Source of the DNA: Chitinophagaceae bacterium
GTDB lineage: Bacteria; Bacteroidota; Bacteroidia; Chitinophagales; Chitinophagaceae
NCBI GenBank assembly: GCA_016720745.1
Contig: JADKKA010000022.1
Location: 496,001-560,000, forward strand
Direction of reading: 5' to 3'
Length of the DNA stretch: 64,000 bases
The position numbers and the translations under genes are program-made. Position 1 is the first letter of the stretch; every line of letters starts with the position of its first letter. Positions 35,739 through 44,960 of this stretch are shown here, in pieces. Under the pieces are notes generated by a model that ran no database searches, had not been told where the DNA came from, and was given only the letters and a program-made list of their open reading frames with translations.

Positions 35739-36356
35739 CTAATTATTGGTGATAAATCCTTCTTTCACCATTTTTCGGTACACCACTTTCACTACTTCTT
35801 CAGTCATGGCTTTTACACCATCTACATTGGTAGTTTCGGTCAAACCGCTCCAGATAATCCGGTCTTCTTTTATGGAATAGACATTGGTTTCAATCGTATA
35901 CGTTTTCGTAGTAGTATAATATCCGGGTGTTGATAAAAACGACCAGCTTCTGTAATAATAGCCGCTGAAATTGCGATAGCTAAAGGGATATGGTGCTCCG
36001 TAACCGGGGGTATAAATTTTTTCTTTATCTATATCTACCAATCGCATGGTGACGGCGCCATCAAATCCGTCGGATCTTATTTTATCCCGAAGGGCGTCTT
36101 CATTTCTTTCATTGAAATTGGCATCCAGGTAATTGTATGACACAACTCCTTTCCCTTTCAGGTAACCGGCCATTTCATCTTCTGCCTTATGGCGACTGGT
36201 TTCATTCTGAAAGAGGGCTACGACCAGTACTTTATTGATCTGGTCCACAGCAATTTCTTTCTCCGGCTCCCTCCAGCTGCTGGTGATCTTTGTTGAAGTA
36301 CAGGAACCTGCCATTACAACCAAACTGCATAAAACCGGCCAAGTAAATCCTTTCAT
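35739..36356 (-). CDS. Lipoprotein of unknown function, DUF4136-like
   Basis: A 205-residue protein with a lipoprotein signal (LVVMAGSC, Cys at 19). After it comes TSTKITSSWREPE and a domain with KVLVVALFQNETSRHKAEDEMAGYL, then a Tyr/Ser-rich stretch (about 118-150, YRNFSGYYYRSWSF) and VYSIKEDRIIWSGLTETTNVDGVKAMTEEVVKVVYRKM. The overall layout is like DUF4136 lipoproteins, which have a TolB-like alpha/beta fold; I am not certain of the family. Its 3' side faces the G block. Confidence 0.65.
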   Translation of the reverse strand: MKGFTWPVLCSLVVMAGSCTSTKITSSWREPEKEIAVDQINKVLVVALFQNETSRHKAEDEMAGYLKGKGVVSYNYLDANFNERNEDALRDKIRSDGFDGAVTMRLVDIDKEKIYTPGYGAPYPFSYRNFSGYYYRSWSFLSTPGYYTTTKTYTIETNVYSIKEDRIIWSGLTETTNVDGVKAMTEEVVKVVYRKMVKEGFITNN

Positions 36357-36574
36357 GTGTATGGCGCTATTTCTTTAATGAGAATAACGTGATACAAAGT
36401 TGAGTGTATCCCGGAAGCCGGTTGTTATAGTGCTGTAAGATATAGTTCTATGATTCACACATTGAAGATTGTGAAGAGGTTGTAAAACTTAAAGGGTGCT
36501 GCGTATTGACTCCTGCTGTAGCACAAAAAATGATACAGCACCGGCAATTCTTAAGAAAATAATTTTTCAGGTAA
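36357..36574. other. Intergenic region with nested inverted repeats
   Basis: A 218-bp gap between two minus-strand genes. GGTGCTG (36495-36501) and CAGCACC (36536-36542) are inverted, with the smaller palindrome TGCTGTAGCA (36514-36523) between them. This may form a leader hairpin or terminator for the upstream transglutaminase-like gene. Confidence 0.35.
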
Positions 36575-37504
36575 TTATTCGTCCAGCATTTTTACCAGGT
36601 CCATCAGCTCTTTTTGTTTGTACAAATCTTTTTCAGCGGTAAAGCATTTGCCAAACTCTTCCAGTAAATGCTGGATCACTTGTTTGTTTTGCTGGGGTTT
36701 GAAATAAGCGCCGACGGGCGGAACGGAGATACGTTTGAAATAACCATCCACATCCTGTTGGGTGAAGACCTGTCCGGAAGTGGGGTCAATAAAGAATTCT
36801 ATTTTATGCAGCGGGTTGGGAATATTGTCCTCTGAATAACCCGGTTTGAAATAAGCAATGATAAATTGTTTGGGAATCCGGATGGCCCTGATGGGGATAT
36901 CCAGCAATTCACTCAGCACGAGATAAAGAATGCCATTGCTGATCTGGTTACCCCTTTTAGATTCCAGGGTTTTGTGAATCAGGAATTCGTTGGTCTCTTT
37001 GTAATTGGTCTCCGATCCTTTTAATCCGTAGTAGCTGTAGAGAATGCTGGTTACAATATTGATCTGTTCCAGTGGCGTAAGGTAATTATTCAGTTCCAGC
37101 CAGATATTCCTGCGCACTTTTTCCACTTCCTGCAACACAGCAGTCGTTGCAATATCAGGGTATTGAAATTTGGAGACCAGCAGGGCACCCAGTAACAAAT
37201 CATGGTGACCGGATAAACCCCATTGGCGGAAATCTTCTGTCAGGTCCGTAAAGTGCAGACGGTGAATCAGCATTTCAATTCGTTGCTGCACGGCTTCTTC
37301 GGGTGTGGTTTCCCAGAGATGTTCCAGGTTGGGGATGATATGGCTGCCATAATCAACGATCTTATTCGAAACCGCACCAAACACTTCCTCATCCGGGTCG
37401 TCGATCAGGGTAAACAGGGCCGATATTTCTTTATTGGTTTCCAAGGAGTGATTCCCGCACAATTTCAGGAATGCGAAGGAAAGAAAATAGTTAATCTTTT
37501 CCAC
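36575..37504 (-). CDS. SirB1/transglutaminase-like family protein
   Basis: A 309-residue cytoplasmic protein. The second half carries the SirB1 (Transglut_core2) pattern: TPLEQINIVTSILYSYYGLKGSETNY, then ESKRGNQISNGILYLVLSELLDIPIRAIRIPKQFIIAYF and FFIDPTSGQVFTQQDV. The first half has helical-repeat character (FTLIDDPDEEVFGAVSNKIVDYG). The transglutaminase Cys is not obvious in the expected place, where GNQISNG is found, as in other SirB1 proteins. The only plausible start is GTG at 37504, immediately next to repeat DNA, so the repeats form its whole upstream region. Confidence 0.8.
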   Translation of the reverse strand: MEKINYFLSFAFLKLCGNHSLETNKEISALFTLIDDPDEEVFGAVSNKIVDYGSHIIPNLEHLWETTPEEAVQQRIEMLIHRLHFTDLTEDFRQWGLSGHHDLLLGALLVSKFQYPDIATTAVLQEVEKVRRNIWLELNNYLTPLEQINIVTSILYSYYGLKGSETNYKETNEFLIHKTLESKRGNQISNGILYLVLSELLDIPIRAIRIPKQFIIAYFKPGYSEDNIPNPLHKIEFFIDPTSGQVFTQQDVDGYFKRISVPPVGAYFKPQQNKQVIQHLLEEFGKCFTAEKDLYKQKELMDLVKMLDE

Positions 37505-37514
37505 AAGTGGGGAT

Positions 37515-37703
37515 AGAGAGAAGTCGAGAGTCGAGAGTCCTTAGTCCAGAGTCAGGGACAGCAGTCAACAGTCGGCAGTCGGCAGTCATCAGTCATCAGT
37601 CTACAGTCTACCAGTAAGGAGTTCACACCTTTGAACTCAATATCATATTATCTAAATATCTTAATATCCTAATACCAAATACCCAATTCCCAATACCCAT
37701 CAT
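37515..37703. repeat. Composite array: GAGAGTC, CAGTCNN and CTAATA modules
   Basis: The gap between the transglutaminase-like gene and the methyltransferase gene is repeat DNA throughout. GAGAGTC-type heptamers occupy 37523-37556, CAGTCNN heptamers 37562-37612 (suffixes AA, GG, GG, AT, AT, TA, TA), then after about 25 bases come CTAATA/TTAATA octamers and CCAATACC units at 37638-37703. The last unit touches the methyltransferase stop codon. Confidence 0.85.
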
Positions 37704-38453
37704 CTAACGACTTCTCCTGGCGACTACCATCCAATCCCATGGCCCGGGTTGTTGAAGTCCTTTGGGAGGGCGATTGAATTCGGTATCCCAGTCGTACTCA
37801 ATTTTTTGAAATGCTTCAGCGATAAAGCCGGCATCTTTTAATAAGTGATATAGTTCTTCTTTGAGATAATGTTTATGTGGCACATCATCTATATCCGCAT
37901 TACCCTGCCGGATATTGTTCCATTTGCGAATGGCCTGCTTTGCATTTTTTTCCGGAGGGAATAATTTTTTATCGATACCATATTGCTGCTGCAGCATACT
38001 TGTCAGGAGCCAGGATTCAAGGGAGGGGACAGTGATGACGATACGGCCTCCTTTTTTTACACAGGCCTGGAGCGACTCAAAAAATTTATTCCGGTCTTTT
38101 GCTACCGGTGTAAGAATGGCATTGATACAGATACCGAAATCACAGCAGGGAACTTTTGTTTTTTTGCCGCTCATATCGGCCCGGAGGTATTCCACATTTT
38201 TATACTGGGGGTAAAGAGCAGCTGCGATGTCGAGATTTTTGGCTGAGATATCAACCGCTACCACTTTTTTAAAAGCCGGTGCCAGTACAGGCAGCCATTT
38301 CCCAATGGCGCAACCGATATCGATCACGCTTTTGTTTTTACCTGCATATTGCATGATCACTGCACGGATCAGGGCTTTCCGGTCATTCGCCAGGACATCA
38401 AAAATTTCATCTCCATAAGTAGGGGCCATTTTTTCCCAGTAGTTTCTTTCCAT
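37704..38453 (-). CDS. Class I SAM-dependent methyltransferase
   Basis: A 249-residue cytoplasmic enzyme with the Rossmann methyltransferase core. Motif I is SVIDIGCAIGKWLPVL (about 40-55), motif II FKKVVAVDISAKNLDIA, then YLRADMSGKK and GICINAIL; motif post-III contains GGRIVITVPS. The substrate is not predictable; the C-terminal part (FNRPPKGLQQPGPWDWMVVARR) is variable. The start MERNYWEKMAPTYG matches the usual opening of such enzymes. Confidence 0.88.
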   Translation of the reverse strand: MERNYWEKMAPTYGDEIFDVLANDRKALIRAVIMQYAGKNKSVIDIGCAIGKWLPVLAPAFKKVVAVDISAKNLDIAAALYPQYKNVEYLRADMSGKKTKVPCCDFGICINAILTPVAKDRNKFFESLQACVKKGGRIVITVPSLESWLLTSMLQQQYGIDKKLFPPEKNAKQAIRKWNNIRQGNADIDDVPHKHYLKEELYHLLKDAGFIAEAFQKIEYDWDTEFNRPPKGLQQPGPWDWMVVARRSR

Positions 38454-38589
38454 GCAGGTTAGTTTTCCACAAAATACAGTTTGGTCTGTTTTTCGCTATT
38501 AAAAGTTCACCACAATCTTCCACCAGGGGCGGGTCCTTGAATGAGACCTGAAACCAACAATATTTATTTGACCTAAAATTGAATCGTGT

Positions 38590-39492
38590 ATGAAAAAATT
38601 ACACGCAGCCGTGCTATTGTCCGGCCTGCTCCTGATTGTCCTGTATTCCTGTCAGAAAGAAGCCTCCGAAAACACAATTCCTGAAGGCCAGCAAAGGATC
38701 CGTATCAGGATGAGTGATGGTCCGGTGAATTATGATGCCGTGAATGTGGATATTCAGCGGGTGGAAGTACTGGTAGCCCCTGATAGCTGCCGCAACAGAA
38801 GTAATGAAGATGATGATGACGATCGTGGCGGAAGAGGAGATGGGGATTGCCATTATGATAATGAGCATGATGATCATGAGGATTACAGTTGTATGATCTG
38901 GGATACGCTGGATATCCGTCCGGGTATTTATAACCTGCTTGACCTTTCAAACGGTGTGGATACCTTACTGGCTTCAGGGATTACTGTGGCCGGAAAGATC
39001 AAAAAAATCAGACTGACCCTGGGCACACAAAATTCCGTAGTGATCGACAGTGTGCCGTATCCGCTGCGTTTATGGAATAATTATAACCGGATTACGATTA
39101 ATGTGAGGGGAGAGGATATTGAGGAAATCCGTCCGGGTGATCTGCAGATCTGGCTGGATTTTGATGCGGGCCGGTCCATTGTGCGGATACAAAATAATCA
39201 GTTTATACTGAAATCATTCCTGCGAATCTGGTTGCCGCCGCAAACGGCTGCCATCAAAGGAAAAATCCTTCCCGACCGTGCGGATGCCGTGGTATCAGTA
39301 ATAGCCAATAATGACACACTCGTTGCCTTTCCCAATTCAGACGGGCGGTTCAAGATCAGGGGTATCAGGGGGACTACAGCAGATGTGTATATCAATGCCA
39401 CGGCCAACGGTTACCGGGATACCACATTGACCGGAGTGGCCATTCAAACCGGAAGAGAAACGGACATTGGAACGATACAGTTGCGTAATTAA
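38590..39492 (+). CDS. DUF4382 lipoprotein with acidic, His-containing insertion
   Basis: A 300-residue protein with a lipoprotein signal (LLLIVLYSC, Cys at 21). The DUF4382 domain is seen in RIRIRMSDGPVNYDAVNVDIQRVEVL (35-60), LDIRPGIYNLLDLSNGVDTLLASG and DLQIWLDFDAGRSIV. It is followed by a carboxypeptidase-regulatory-like beta domain (ATIKGKILPD ... IGTIQLRN, about 215-300). Between residues 70 and 100 an unusual insertion is made of Asp, Glu, Gly, His and Arg with two Cys (EDDDDDRGGRGDGDC), which could bind metal ions. Role unknown. Confidence 0.85.
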   Translation: MKKLHAAVLLSGLLLIVLYSCQKEASENTIPEGQQRIRIRMSDGPVNYDAVNVDIQRVEVLVAPDSCRNRSNEDDDDDRGGRGDGDCHYDNEHDDHEDYSCMIWDTLDIRPGIYNLLDLSNGVDTLLASGITVAGKIKKIRLTLGTQNSVVIDSVPYPLRLWNNYNRITINVRGEDIEEIRPGDLQIWLDFDAGRSIVRIQNNQFILKSFLRIWLPPQTAAIKGKILPDRADAVVSVIANNDTLVAFPNSDGRFKIRGIRGTTADVYINATANGYRDTTLTGVAIQTGRETDIGTIQLRN

Positions 39493-39505
39493 GCGTTAGT
39501 AGCAA

Positions 39506-39591
39506 AGAGAAAGAAGCTGTTAAATTCAGTAGACTTAGTGGCTTAGTGACTTTGTGGCAATTAACTCAAACCTGAGTTAGCTTCTTTCTCT
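39506..39591. repeat. 13-bp inverted repeat enclosing a CTTAGTGN octamer element
   Basis: AGAGAAAGAAGCT (39506-39518) and AGCTTCTTTCTCT (39579-39591) are perfect inverted copies. Between them are octamers CTTAGTGG CTTAGTGA CTTTGTGG (39533-39557) and the palindrome TAACTCA-AACC-TGAGTTA (39562-39579). A T-rich tail follows on the plus strand. It may serve as a bidirectional terminator between the DUF4382 gene and topA, and its core matches the element at 32303-32345. Confidence 0.65.
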
Positions 39592-39592
39592 A

Positions 39593-42184
39593 TTATTTTT
39601 TCTTCGCTGCTTTTTTGGGCGCTGCTTTCTTTTTGGGTGCCGCCTTTTTAGCCGGTGCCTTTTTCGCTGCCGCCTTTTTCTTTTTAGCGAATGCTCCCGG
39701 TATCGACGCTTCAATAAACTGTTTCACTTCTTCTAATGTAAATGCTGCAGCTTCTTCAGCAGTATAGCGGGTATCATCTTTCTTTTTAGGGAGATATACT
39801 TTTTTCTTGCCGAATTTGATGATCGGTGCCCAGCGATCGTTCTCCACCGAAATATTTTCATCAGGCCAGCGCTGGATATAACGGTTGGCTTCCTTCTTCA
39901 CCTTGGCATCAATCAGTTCATCCATATCCGCCTGGCTCAGTTTGGCAAAATTGTACCGGCGCGGAACATTGATAAACATGCCATCCCATTTGATATAAGG
40001 ACCAAAACGACCGGCACCCTTGGTAATGGGTTTATCATCATATGTGCCCACGGGCATATCAGCAATCTGTTTGGCCTTGATGGTTTCAATGGCTTTTTCC
40101 AGGGTGATGGTCCCCAGATCGGTTCCTTTGGGAAGGGAAATAAAATCATCTCCCCATTTTACATAAGGACCAAAACGACCCACATTCACCAGCACATCTT
40201 TCTCTTCATACTGTCCCATCACGCCCTGCGCCCCAAAGAGGTTCATGGCTTCTTCGAATGTGATGGTCTCGATACTTTGTCCGGTCGGGATCTTGGCGAA
40301 ACGCGGTTTCTCCTCATCATTGGCTTCCCCGATCTGGATCATAGGGCCAAATCTTCCCATCCGGGCCATCACCGGTTTGCCGCTTTCCGGATCCACCCCC
40401 AGTTCTCTTTCACCGGTGGCTCTTTCCGCTGTTTCAATGGTCTTCTCTACATCCTTTTTAAAAGGATTGTAGAAATCCTTGATCATTGTATTCCACTTCA
40501 TCTTGCCTTCCGCCACTTCATCAAACTCCCCTTCGATCCGGGCCGTGAAGCCATAATCCATGATATCATCAAAATACTTGTTCAGGAAGTCGGTTACTAC
40601 CAATCCCAGATCTGAAGGGAAGAGTTTAGACTTCTCTGCTCCGGTCATTTCACTGGATTGTTTTTTATTCACTTTGTCCTCTTTCAGTGAATAGACGGTA
40701 TAGAAACGCTCCGTTCCATCCTTGTCTCTTTTCTCCACATACCCTCTTTTCAGAATCGTTGAAATCGTAGGTGCATAGGTAGAGGGGCGGCCGATTCCGA
40801 GTTCTTCCAGTTTCTTTACCAGGGAGGCCTCGGTGTATCTTGAAGGGGGGCGACTGAAGCGTTCGGTGGCATTCATTTCTTTAAAAGGCAGTTGCTGGCC
40901 TACCGTTAATGGCGGCAGCATGCCTTCGTTGGCTTCTTCTTCCAGTTCATCATCGTCCTTGTCTTCCCGGTATACTTTCAGGAACCCGTCAAATTTCAAT
41001 ACTTCACCAGCGGCTGTGAGTTCTTCTTTATTGGTAGAGATTTCAATCTTGGCAGTAGTCTTTTCCAGTTCGGCATCAGCCATCTGGCAGGCCATCGTGC
41101 GTTTCCAGATCAGTTCATACAACCTGGCCCATTCCTGTTCAGGAACGGAGGCATTGCTCATATAAGTAGGGCGGATGGCCTCGTGGGCCTCCTGAGCATT
41201 TTCGTTTTTGTTTTTGTATTTGCGGAACTGGTGGTACTCTTCACCGTACATGCCTTTCACTGTATTGGTGATATCGCCCAGGGCGGTATTACTCAGGTTC
41301 ACACTGTCCGTACGCATATAAGTGATGTACCCGTTTTCATACAATTTCTGGGCAATCAGCATGGTCCTCGAAACGCCATAACCCAGCTTTCGGGAGGCTT
41401 CCTGCTGTAAGGTTGAGGTAGTAAAAGGAGGGGCGGGGGAACGTTTACCCGGACGAACCTGGATATCGGTTACCTTATAATCAGCACCTACGCAACCTTT
41501 CAAAAACGTCTCGGCATCCTCTGGTGAATTTTGCTTCTTGCCTTCGGCTGAAAAGGTTACATTTTTATTAGAGACATCCTTTGCAGTAAACTGAGCTTCA
41601 ATCTTAAAGGTGCTAACAGTATTAAAAGCGTTGATCTCTCTTTCTCTTTCTGCGATCAGTCTTACCGCTACACTTTGCACCCTTCCGGCGCTCAGGTTAT
41701 TGCGCATGCTGATCTTTCTCCATAGCACCGGACTGAGTTCAAAACCAACGATCCGGTCCAGGATCCGGCGGGCCTGCTGGGCCATCACCAGGTTCATATC
41801 CACACGACGGGGGTTCTGCACAGCGGCCTGAATAGCTGGCTTCGTAATCTCATGAAACACGATCCGTTTGGTCTTATTGGGGTCCAGTCCGAGCACCTCA
41901 CATAAATGCCAGCTGATGGCTTCTCCTTCACGGTCCTCATCCGTTGCCAGCCATACTTCTTCGGAGCTCTTGGCCAGTCTTTTCAATTCGGCAACCACTT
42001 TTTCTTTATCCGCCGGTACAATATAGGAGGGTTCGAAATTCTTTTCGACATCGATGCCCATATCCGCCTTTTGCAGGTCGCGGATATGGCCAAAACAACT
42101 CTTTACCTGGAAGTCCTTTCCCAGGATTTTTTCAATGGTTTTAGCTTTCGCAGGGCTCTCAACTATCAACAGATTTTTAGCCAT
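39593..42184 (-). CDS. topA: DNA topoisomerase I
   Basis: An 863-residue type IA topoisomerase that relaxes negative supercoils. The Toprim domain begins KNLLIVESPAKAKTIEKILG and has the metal-binding TDEDREGEAI motif (81-90); the active Tyr is Y289 in GYITYMRTDSVNLS. In place of zinc-ribbon domains the C-terminus has four repeats built around GRFGP-x-(I/V)-(Q/K)-(I/W) (about residues 593, 650, 694 and a diverged one near 780), then a Lys/Ala-rich tail (last 35 residues, KKKAAAKKAPAKKA) that likely binds DNA. This layout is normal for Bacteroidota. Confidence 0.96.
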   Translation of the reverse strand: MAKNLLIVESPAKAKTIEKILGKDFQVKSCFGHIRDLQKADMGIDVEKNFEPSYIVPADKEKVVAELKRLAKSSEEVWLATDEDREGEAISWHLCEVLGLDPNKTKRIVFHEITKPAIQAAVQNPRRVDMNLVMAQQARRILDRIVGFELSPVLWRKISMRNNLSAGRVQSVAVRLIAEREREINAFNTVSTFKIEAQFTAKDVSNKNVTFSAEGKKQNSPEDAETFLKGCVGADYKVTDIQVRPGKRSPAPPFTTSTLQQEASRKLGYGVSRTMLIAQKLYENGYITYMRTDSVNLSNTALGDITNTVKGMYGEEYHQFRKYKNKNENAQEAHEAIRPTYMSNASVPEQEWARLYELIWKRTMACQMADAELEKTTAKIEISTNKEELTAAGEVLKFDGFLKVYREDKDDDELEEEANEGMLPPLTVGQQLPFKEMNATERFSRPPSRYTEASLVKKLEELGIGRPSTYAPTISTILKRGYVEKRDKDGTERFYTVYSLKEDKVNKKQSSEMTGAEKSKLFPSDLGLVVTDFLNKYFDDIMDYGFTARIEGEFDEVAEGKMKWNTMIKDFYNPFKKDVEKTIETAERATGERELGVDPESGKPVMARMGRFGPMIQIGEANDEEKPRFAKIPTGQSIETITFEEAMNLFGAQGVMGQYEEKDVLVNVGRFGPYVKWGDDFISLPKGTDLGTITLEKAIETIKAKQIADMPVGTYDDKPITKGAGRFGPYIKWDGMFINVPRRYNFAKLSQADMDELIDAKVKKEANRYIQRWPDENISVENDRWAPIIKFGKKKVYLPKKKDDTRYTAEEAAAFTLEEVKQFIEASIPGAFAKKKKAAAKKAPAKKAAPKKKAAPKKAAKKK

Positions 42185-42319
42185 AATGGGTAGTAACTTA
42201 TAAAAAAACCGCCTTTGCTTTTAAGGCCTTGGCGGTCGCAAGTTAGGACAAGGATAATAAATTTTTCCGGAAACTTGTGAAATCGTACTCTTGCCACTAG
42301 CTTTAAGTACTTCATTTAC

Positions 42320-42685
42320 ATGGGCTACAGTCGATTCAAAATTTTAATACTGCACTGCTTTATACCCTTAATGGCAGGGTTTATCATCTACCTGACAGGT
42401 TCCGGAGATCCCTTTTTTCTGTCCATCAAAAATTATTTACCGGATGGGTTATGGGCCTATGCATTGGGGTCCGCCCTACTGCTCATTTGGGATAACGAAC
42501 CAAAACTGTTCTGGCTGATGGCCGGTTGGCTCATGTTAGTAGTTACCGAGTGGTTGCAAAAAACAGGACTGATGCCGGGTACGGCCGACTGGCTGGATAT
42601 ACTGGTTTATTCCGCTGGCTATGGAATCGCTATTGGCTTCAATCTGTTATTATCGAAATACAGGAATCTTAAAACACCGATATGA
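42320..42685 (+). CDS. Small VanZ-like membrane protein
   Basis: A 121-residue protein with four hydrophobic segments. The arrangement PDGLWAYALGSALLLIW, then a helix ending VTEWLQKTGLMPGTADWLDILVYSAGYGIAIG, recalls the VanZ-like fold, where an acidic motif sits between the last two segments. I am not certain of the family. The gene overlaps the next by 4 bases (ATGA). Confidence 0.55.
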   Translation: MGYSRFKILILHCFIPLMAGFIIYLTGSGDPFFLSIKNYLPDGLWAYALGSALLLIWDNEPKLFWLMAGWLMLVVTEWLQKTGLMPGTADWLDILVYSAGYGIAIGFNLLLSKYRNLKTPI

Positions 42686-43305
42686 AATATAAGCATCAAC
42701 ACTTGATGAGCCTGGCCGTTTTGGCCCTTTTTATGATCCTTGCTGCCGGCAGTGCGAAGATTAATAAGATCCACTGCGGGGCATTTAATTATTATGATAA
42801 ATCCGAAGAAGGAAGCGGGAGGGGATATGTGTTGTTAAAGGATGGAAAGAAAATATATGGTGATGAAATCAGTTGGAAATCCGGACTGGTAGTAAAAGAT
42901 CAAATAAAAGTAGATGGGGAGAAATACCGCATCAAGGATACCCGGGGATATTTTTATAACGGACAATATTATGGTCAGGTAGGAGCCAATTATGCCAAAA
43001 GAATCATCAGTGGCAAACTAAATGTTTATTATACGGAAGAAATGGTGACGGTAGCCTCCACCAATAGCAGAACCGGGATGACGACCTTTCGCGATAGACT
43101 TACCTGTTATCATTATGTGCAGGTAGGAGATGATGGTGACCTGGAGCCAATTGCTGGTCAGAAAGATATTATTCGTTTTGTAAAAGATTGCCCGAAGGCA
43201 GTGGAGATGATCGATCTGAAAAACGGTCAGATCCGGAAAGCTTTACGTAAGAACAGAAATTATCTGAACGATATTTTTCATGTTTATAATGGCGGTTGCC
43301 GCTGA
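42682..43305 (+). CDS. Exported protein of unknown function
   Basis: A 207-residue protein with an N-terminal signal (about 8-25, LMSLAVLALFMILAAGSA). The mature part is rich in Tyr, Lys and Gly (YVLLKDGKKIYGDEISWKSGLVVKDQIKVDGEKYRIKDTRGYFYNGQYYGQVG), suggesting a beta-strand fold, with one Cys near the start and two or three later (LTCYHY, VKDCPKAV, NGGCR). I recognise no family. It starts within the stop of the VanZ-like gene and ends flush with the convergent esterase gene. Confidence 0.6.
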   Translation: MKYKHQHLMSLAVLALFMILAAGSAKINKIHCGAFNYYDKSEEGSGRGYVLLKDGKKIYGDEISWKSGLVVKDQIKVDGEKYRIKDTRGYFYNGQYYGQVGANYAKRIISGKLNVYYTEEMVTVASTNSRTGMTTFRDRLTCYHYVQVGDDGDLEPIAGQKDIIRFVKDCPKAVEMIDLKNGQIRKALRKNRNYLNDIFHVYNGGCR

Positions 43306-44031
43306 TCAGCGTACAGCCCGCATCCAGTTGGCCACCCTTTCAGCCCAGCGCCGGTATTCTTTACCGGAGGGATGAAGACCATCCGGTGCAAGAAGGGTAG
43401 GGTCTGAAGCAGCCTCTCTTGTCCAGGGAGTGATATCTATATATTGTACATTATATAACTGGCTGATGGATTTATTGGCCGCATTATATGCATCAATTTC
43501 CCCGGCTATTCTGGCCCGGTCCAGTCCGCTGGCAAATGGGGTTACCCCCCAGTCGGGAATAGAGAGAACCACCACTCTCGAAGGCCGGTTACCGGCATAA
43601 CGGATGGCTTTTTTTAAGAGATTTTCAAATTCCGGCCGGTAGCTGTCAACCGTTCTGCCACGGTATTGGTTGTTGACGCCAATCAGCAGACTTACATAAT
43701 CATATTCGGTCCGCAGGGGGCTGTTCGCATCCGCCGCAAGGATTCCGGCTTCCAATTCTTCGGTGGTCCAGCCCGTACGGGCAATGATGCGGGTATCGAG
43801 ATAAAAACTATCTGTCTTAAAATAAAAGGCCGACTGGTTGGGGAAATTTTCTCCGATGGGAACGGATTCCCCAATGGTATAGGAATCTCCCAGGGCCAGG
43901 TAATAATATTTCCTGCTATTGGCAGGGGAAGGGATACTGTCCATATTGGTTGGGTTAACCGGCGGCATGTCTTTTTTGTCGCAGGAACTACTGCAAATAA
44001 ACATACAGAATATAAACAGGATGCGTATCAT
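43306..44031 (-). CDS. SGNH/GDSL family esterase lipoprotein
   Basis: A 241-residue protein with a lipoprotein signal (FIFCMFICSSSC, lipid Cys probably at 17). The SGNH hydrolase motifs are present: block I LALGDSYTIGE with the catalytic Ser, block III LLIGVNNQYRG with the Asn, and block V PDGLHPSGKEY with the Asp-His pair. It likely cuts an acyl or acetyl ester in the envelope. Its start overlaps the stop of the upstream alpha/beta hydrolase gene by 4 bases, so the two are coupled. Confidence 0.9.
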   Translation of the reverse strand: MIRILFIFCMFICSSSCDKKDMPPVNPTNMDSIPSPANSRKYYYLALGDSYTIGESVPIGENFPNQSAFYFKTDSFYLDTRIIARTGWTTEELEAGILAADANSPLRTEYDYVSLLIGVNNQYRGRTVDSYRPEFENLLKKAIRYAGNRPSRVVVLSIPDWGVTPFASGLDRARIAGEIDAYNAANKSISQLYNVQYIDITPWTREAASDPTLLAPDGLHPSGKEYRRWAERVANWMRAVR

Positions 44032-44870
44032 AAAAAATCAACAATCAACCTGGTGATTTTGTTCTCCCGGTAGATCCGCCGGTGCCCCAGGCCTTTGGTA
44101 ATTACGAACTGAATCTGCGGATAGTTTTTTTCCTGCACTTTTCTTACATCTTCAATCGGAGTGGTATCATCCTCCTCATCATGAATCCATAAAACCCGGG
44201 CCCTGATATGCTGCATGGCCCTGCGGATGGAATACCAGGTTGGACTGACACCGCCTTTCTTAATGATGATTTTATCAAATGCTGTCCTCACGTCATCATC
44301 GAGTTTCAGGAAACGGAAAAAAGTATCCACGGCGGTGAGGGTTTCCGTGGCAGGTGCAATCAGAACCAGGCGGATATCGGGGTTATGACTCATTTCCTCC
44401 AGGGCCAGGGAAACGGCCAGTCCGCCAAAAGAATGTGCCATGAATGAATGTACCGGGCCAAAGGTTTTACATACTTCCTGAATGGTTTTTTTGAAAAGAG
44501 GGGCCGTAATCTGTTTGCCACCGCTTTTCCCATGTGCCGGGGCATCAAAAGCCAGGACTTCATAGCCTTTTTTGATCAGTGGCCTGATATAACGATCAAA
44601 ATTGACAACGGAAGATTCAAAACCATGAATAATCAGGGCTTTTTTATGAGCCGGATGGTTCCAGCGCCAGCCTTTAACCAGGATCCCTTCTACTTTCAAC
44701 TGCAGAGTTTCTGCCTCTTCAAATATTTTGGGTGGCTTTTTCAGGTTTCTCCGCTGCGGGGTGCAAAAGAGGGTAAATGCCTGTTCTGCCGCTTTCTTTT
44801 TGGAGATGGTGGAAAGAAGCTTGAATTTTGTCCTGATATAACCAATAGCCAGACGTTGCGACAATTTCAT
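44028..44870 (-). CDS. Alpha/beta hydrolase
   Basis: A 280-residue protein with the alpha/beta hydrolase fold. Visible are LIIHGFESSVVNF (oxyanion region), VLAFDAPAHGKSGG, the nucleophile elbow MAHSFGGLAV, LWIHDEEDDTTP with the acid, and the catalytic His in KGLGHRRIY. No signal peptide is apparent, so it is probably cytoplasmic or loosely membrane bound. Operon with the GDSL esterase, which suggests both act on related esters. Confidence 0.9.
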   Translation of the reverse strand: MKLSQRLAIGYIRTKFKLLSTISKKKAAEQAFTLFCTPQRRNLKKPPKIFEEAETLQLKVEGILVKGWRWNHPAHKKALIIHGFESSVVNFDRYIRPLIKKGYEVLAFDAPAHGKSGGKQITAPLFKKTIQEVCKTFGPVHSFMAHSFGGLAVSLALEEMSHNPDIRLVLIAPATETLTAVDTFFRFLKLDDDVRTAFDKIIIKKGGVSPTWYSIRRAMQHIRARVLWIHDEEDDTTPIEDVRKVQEKNYPQIQFVITKGLGHRRIYRENKITRLIVDFL

Positions 44871-44950
44871 TGATGCAAAAATAATGGTTAAGGCCTTTTA
44901 TAATGGCCGGATCAATTTGTGTCATTCAATGCTGGTTATTACAAACAGGA

Positions 44951-44957
44951 AGGAGGA
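44951..44957 (+). promoter_or_regulatory. Strong Shine-Dalgarno site AGGAGGA
   Basis: AGGAGGA ends 3 bases before the ATG at 44961. Such a full match to the anti-Shine-Dalgarno sequence is rare in this window and decides the start of the DUF2520 gene against an upstream in-frame start. Confidence 0.7.
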
Positions 44958-44960
44958 AGT

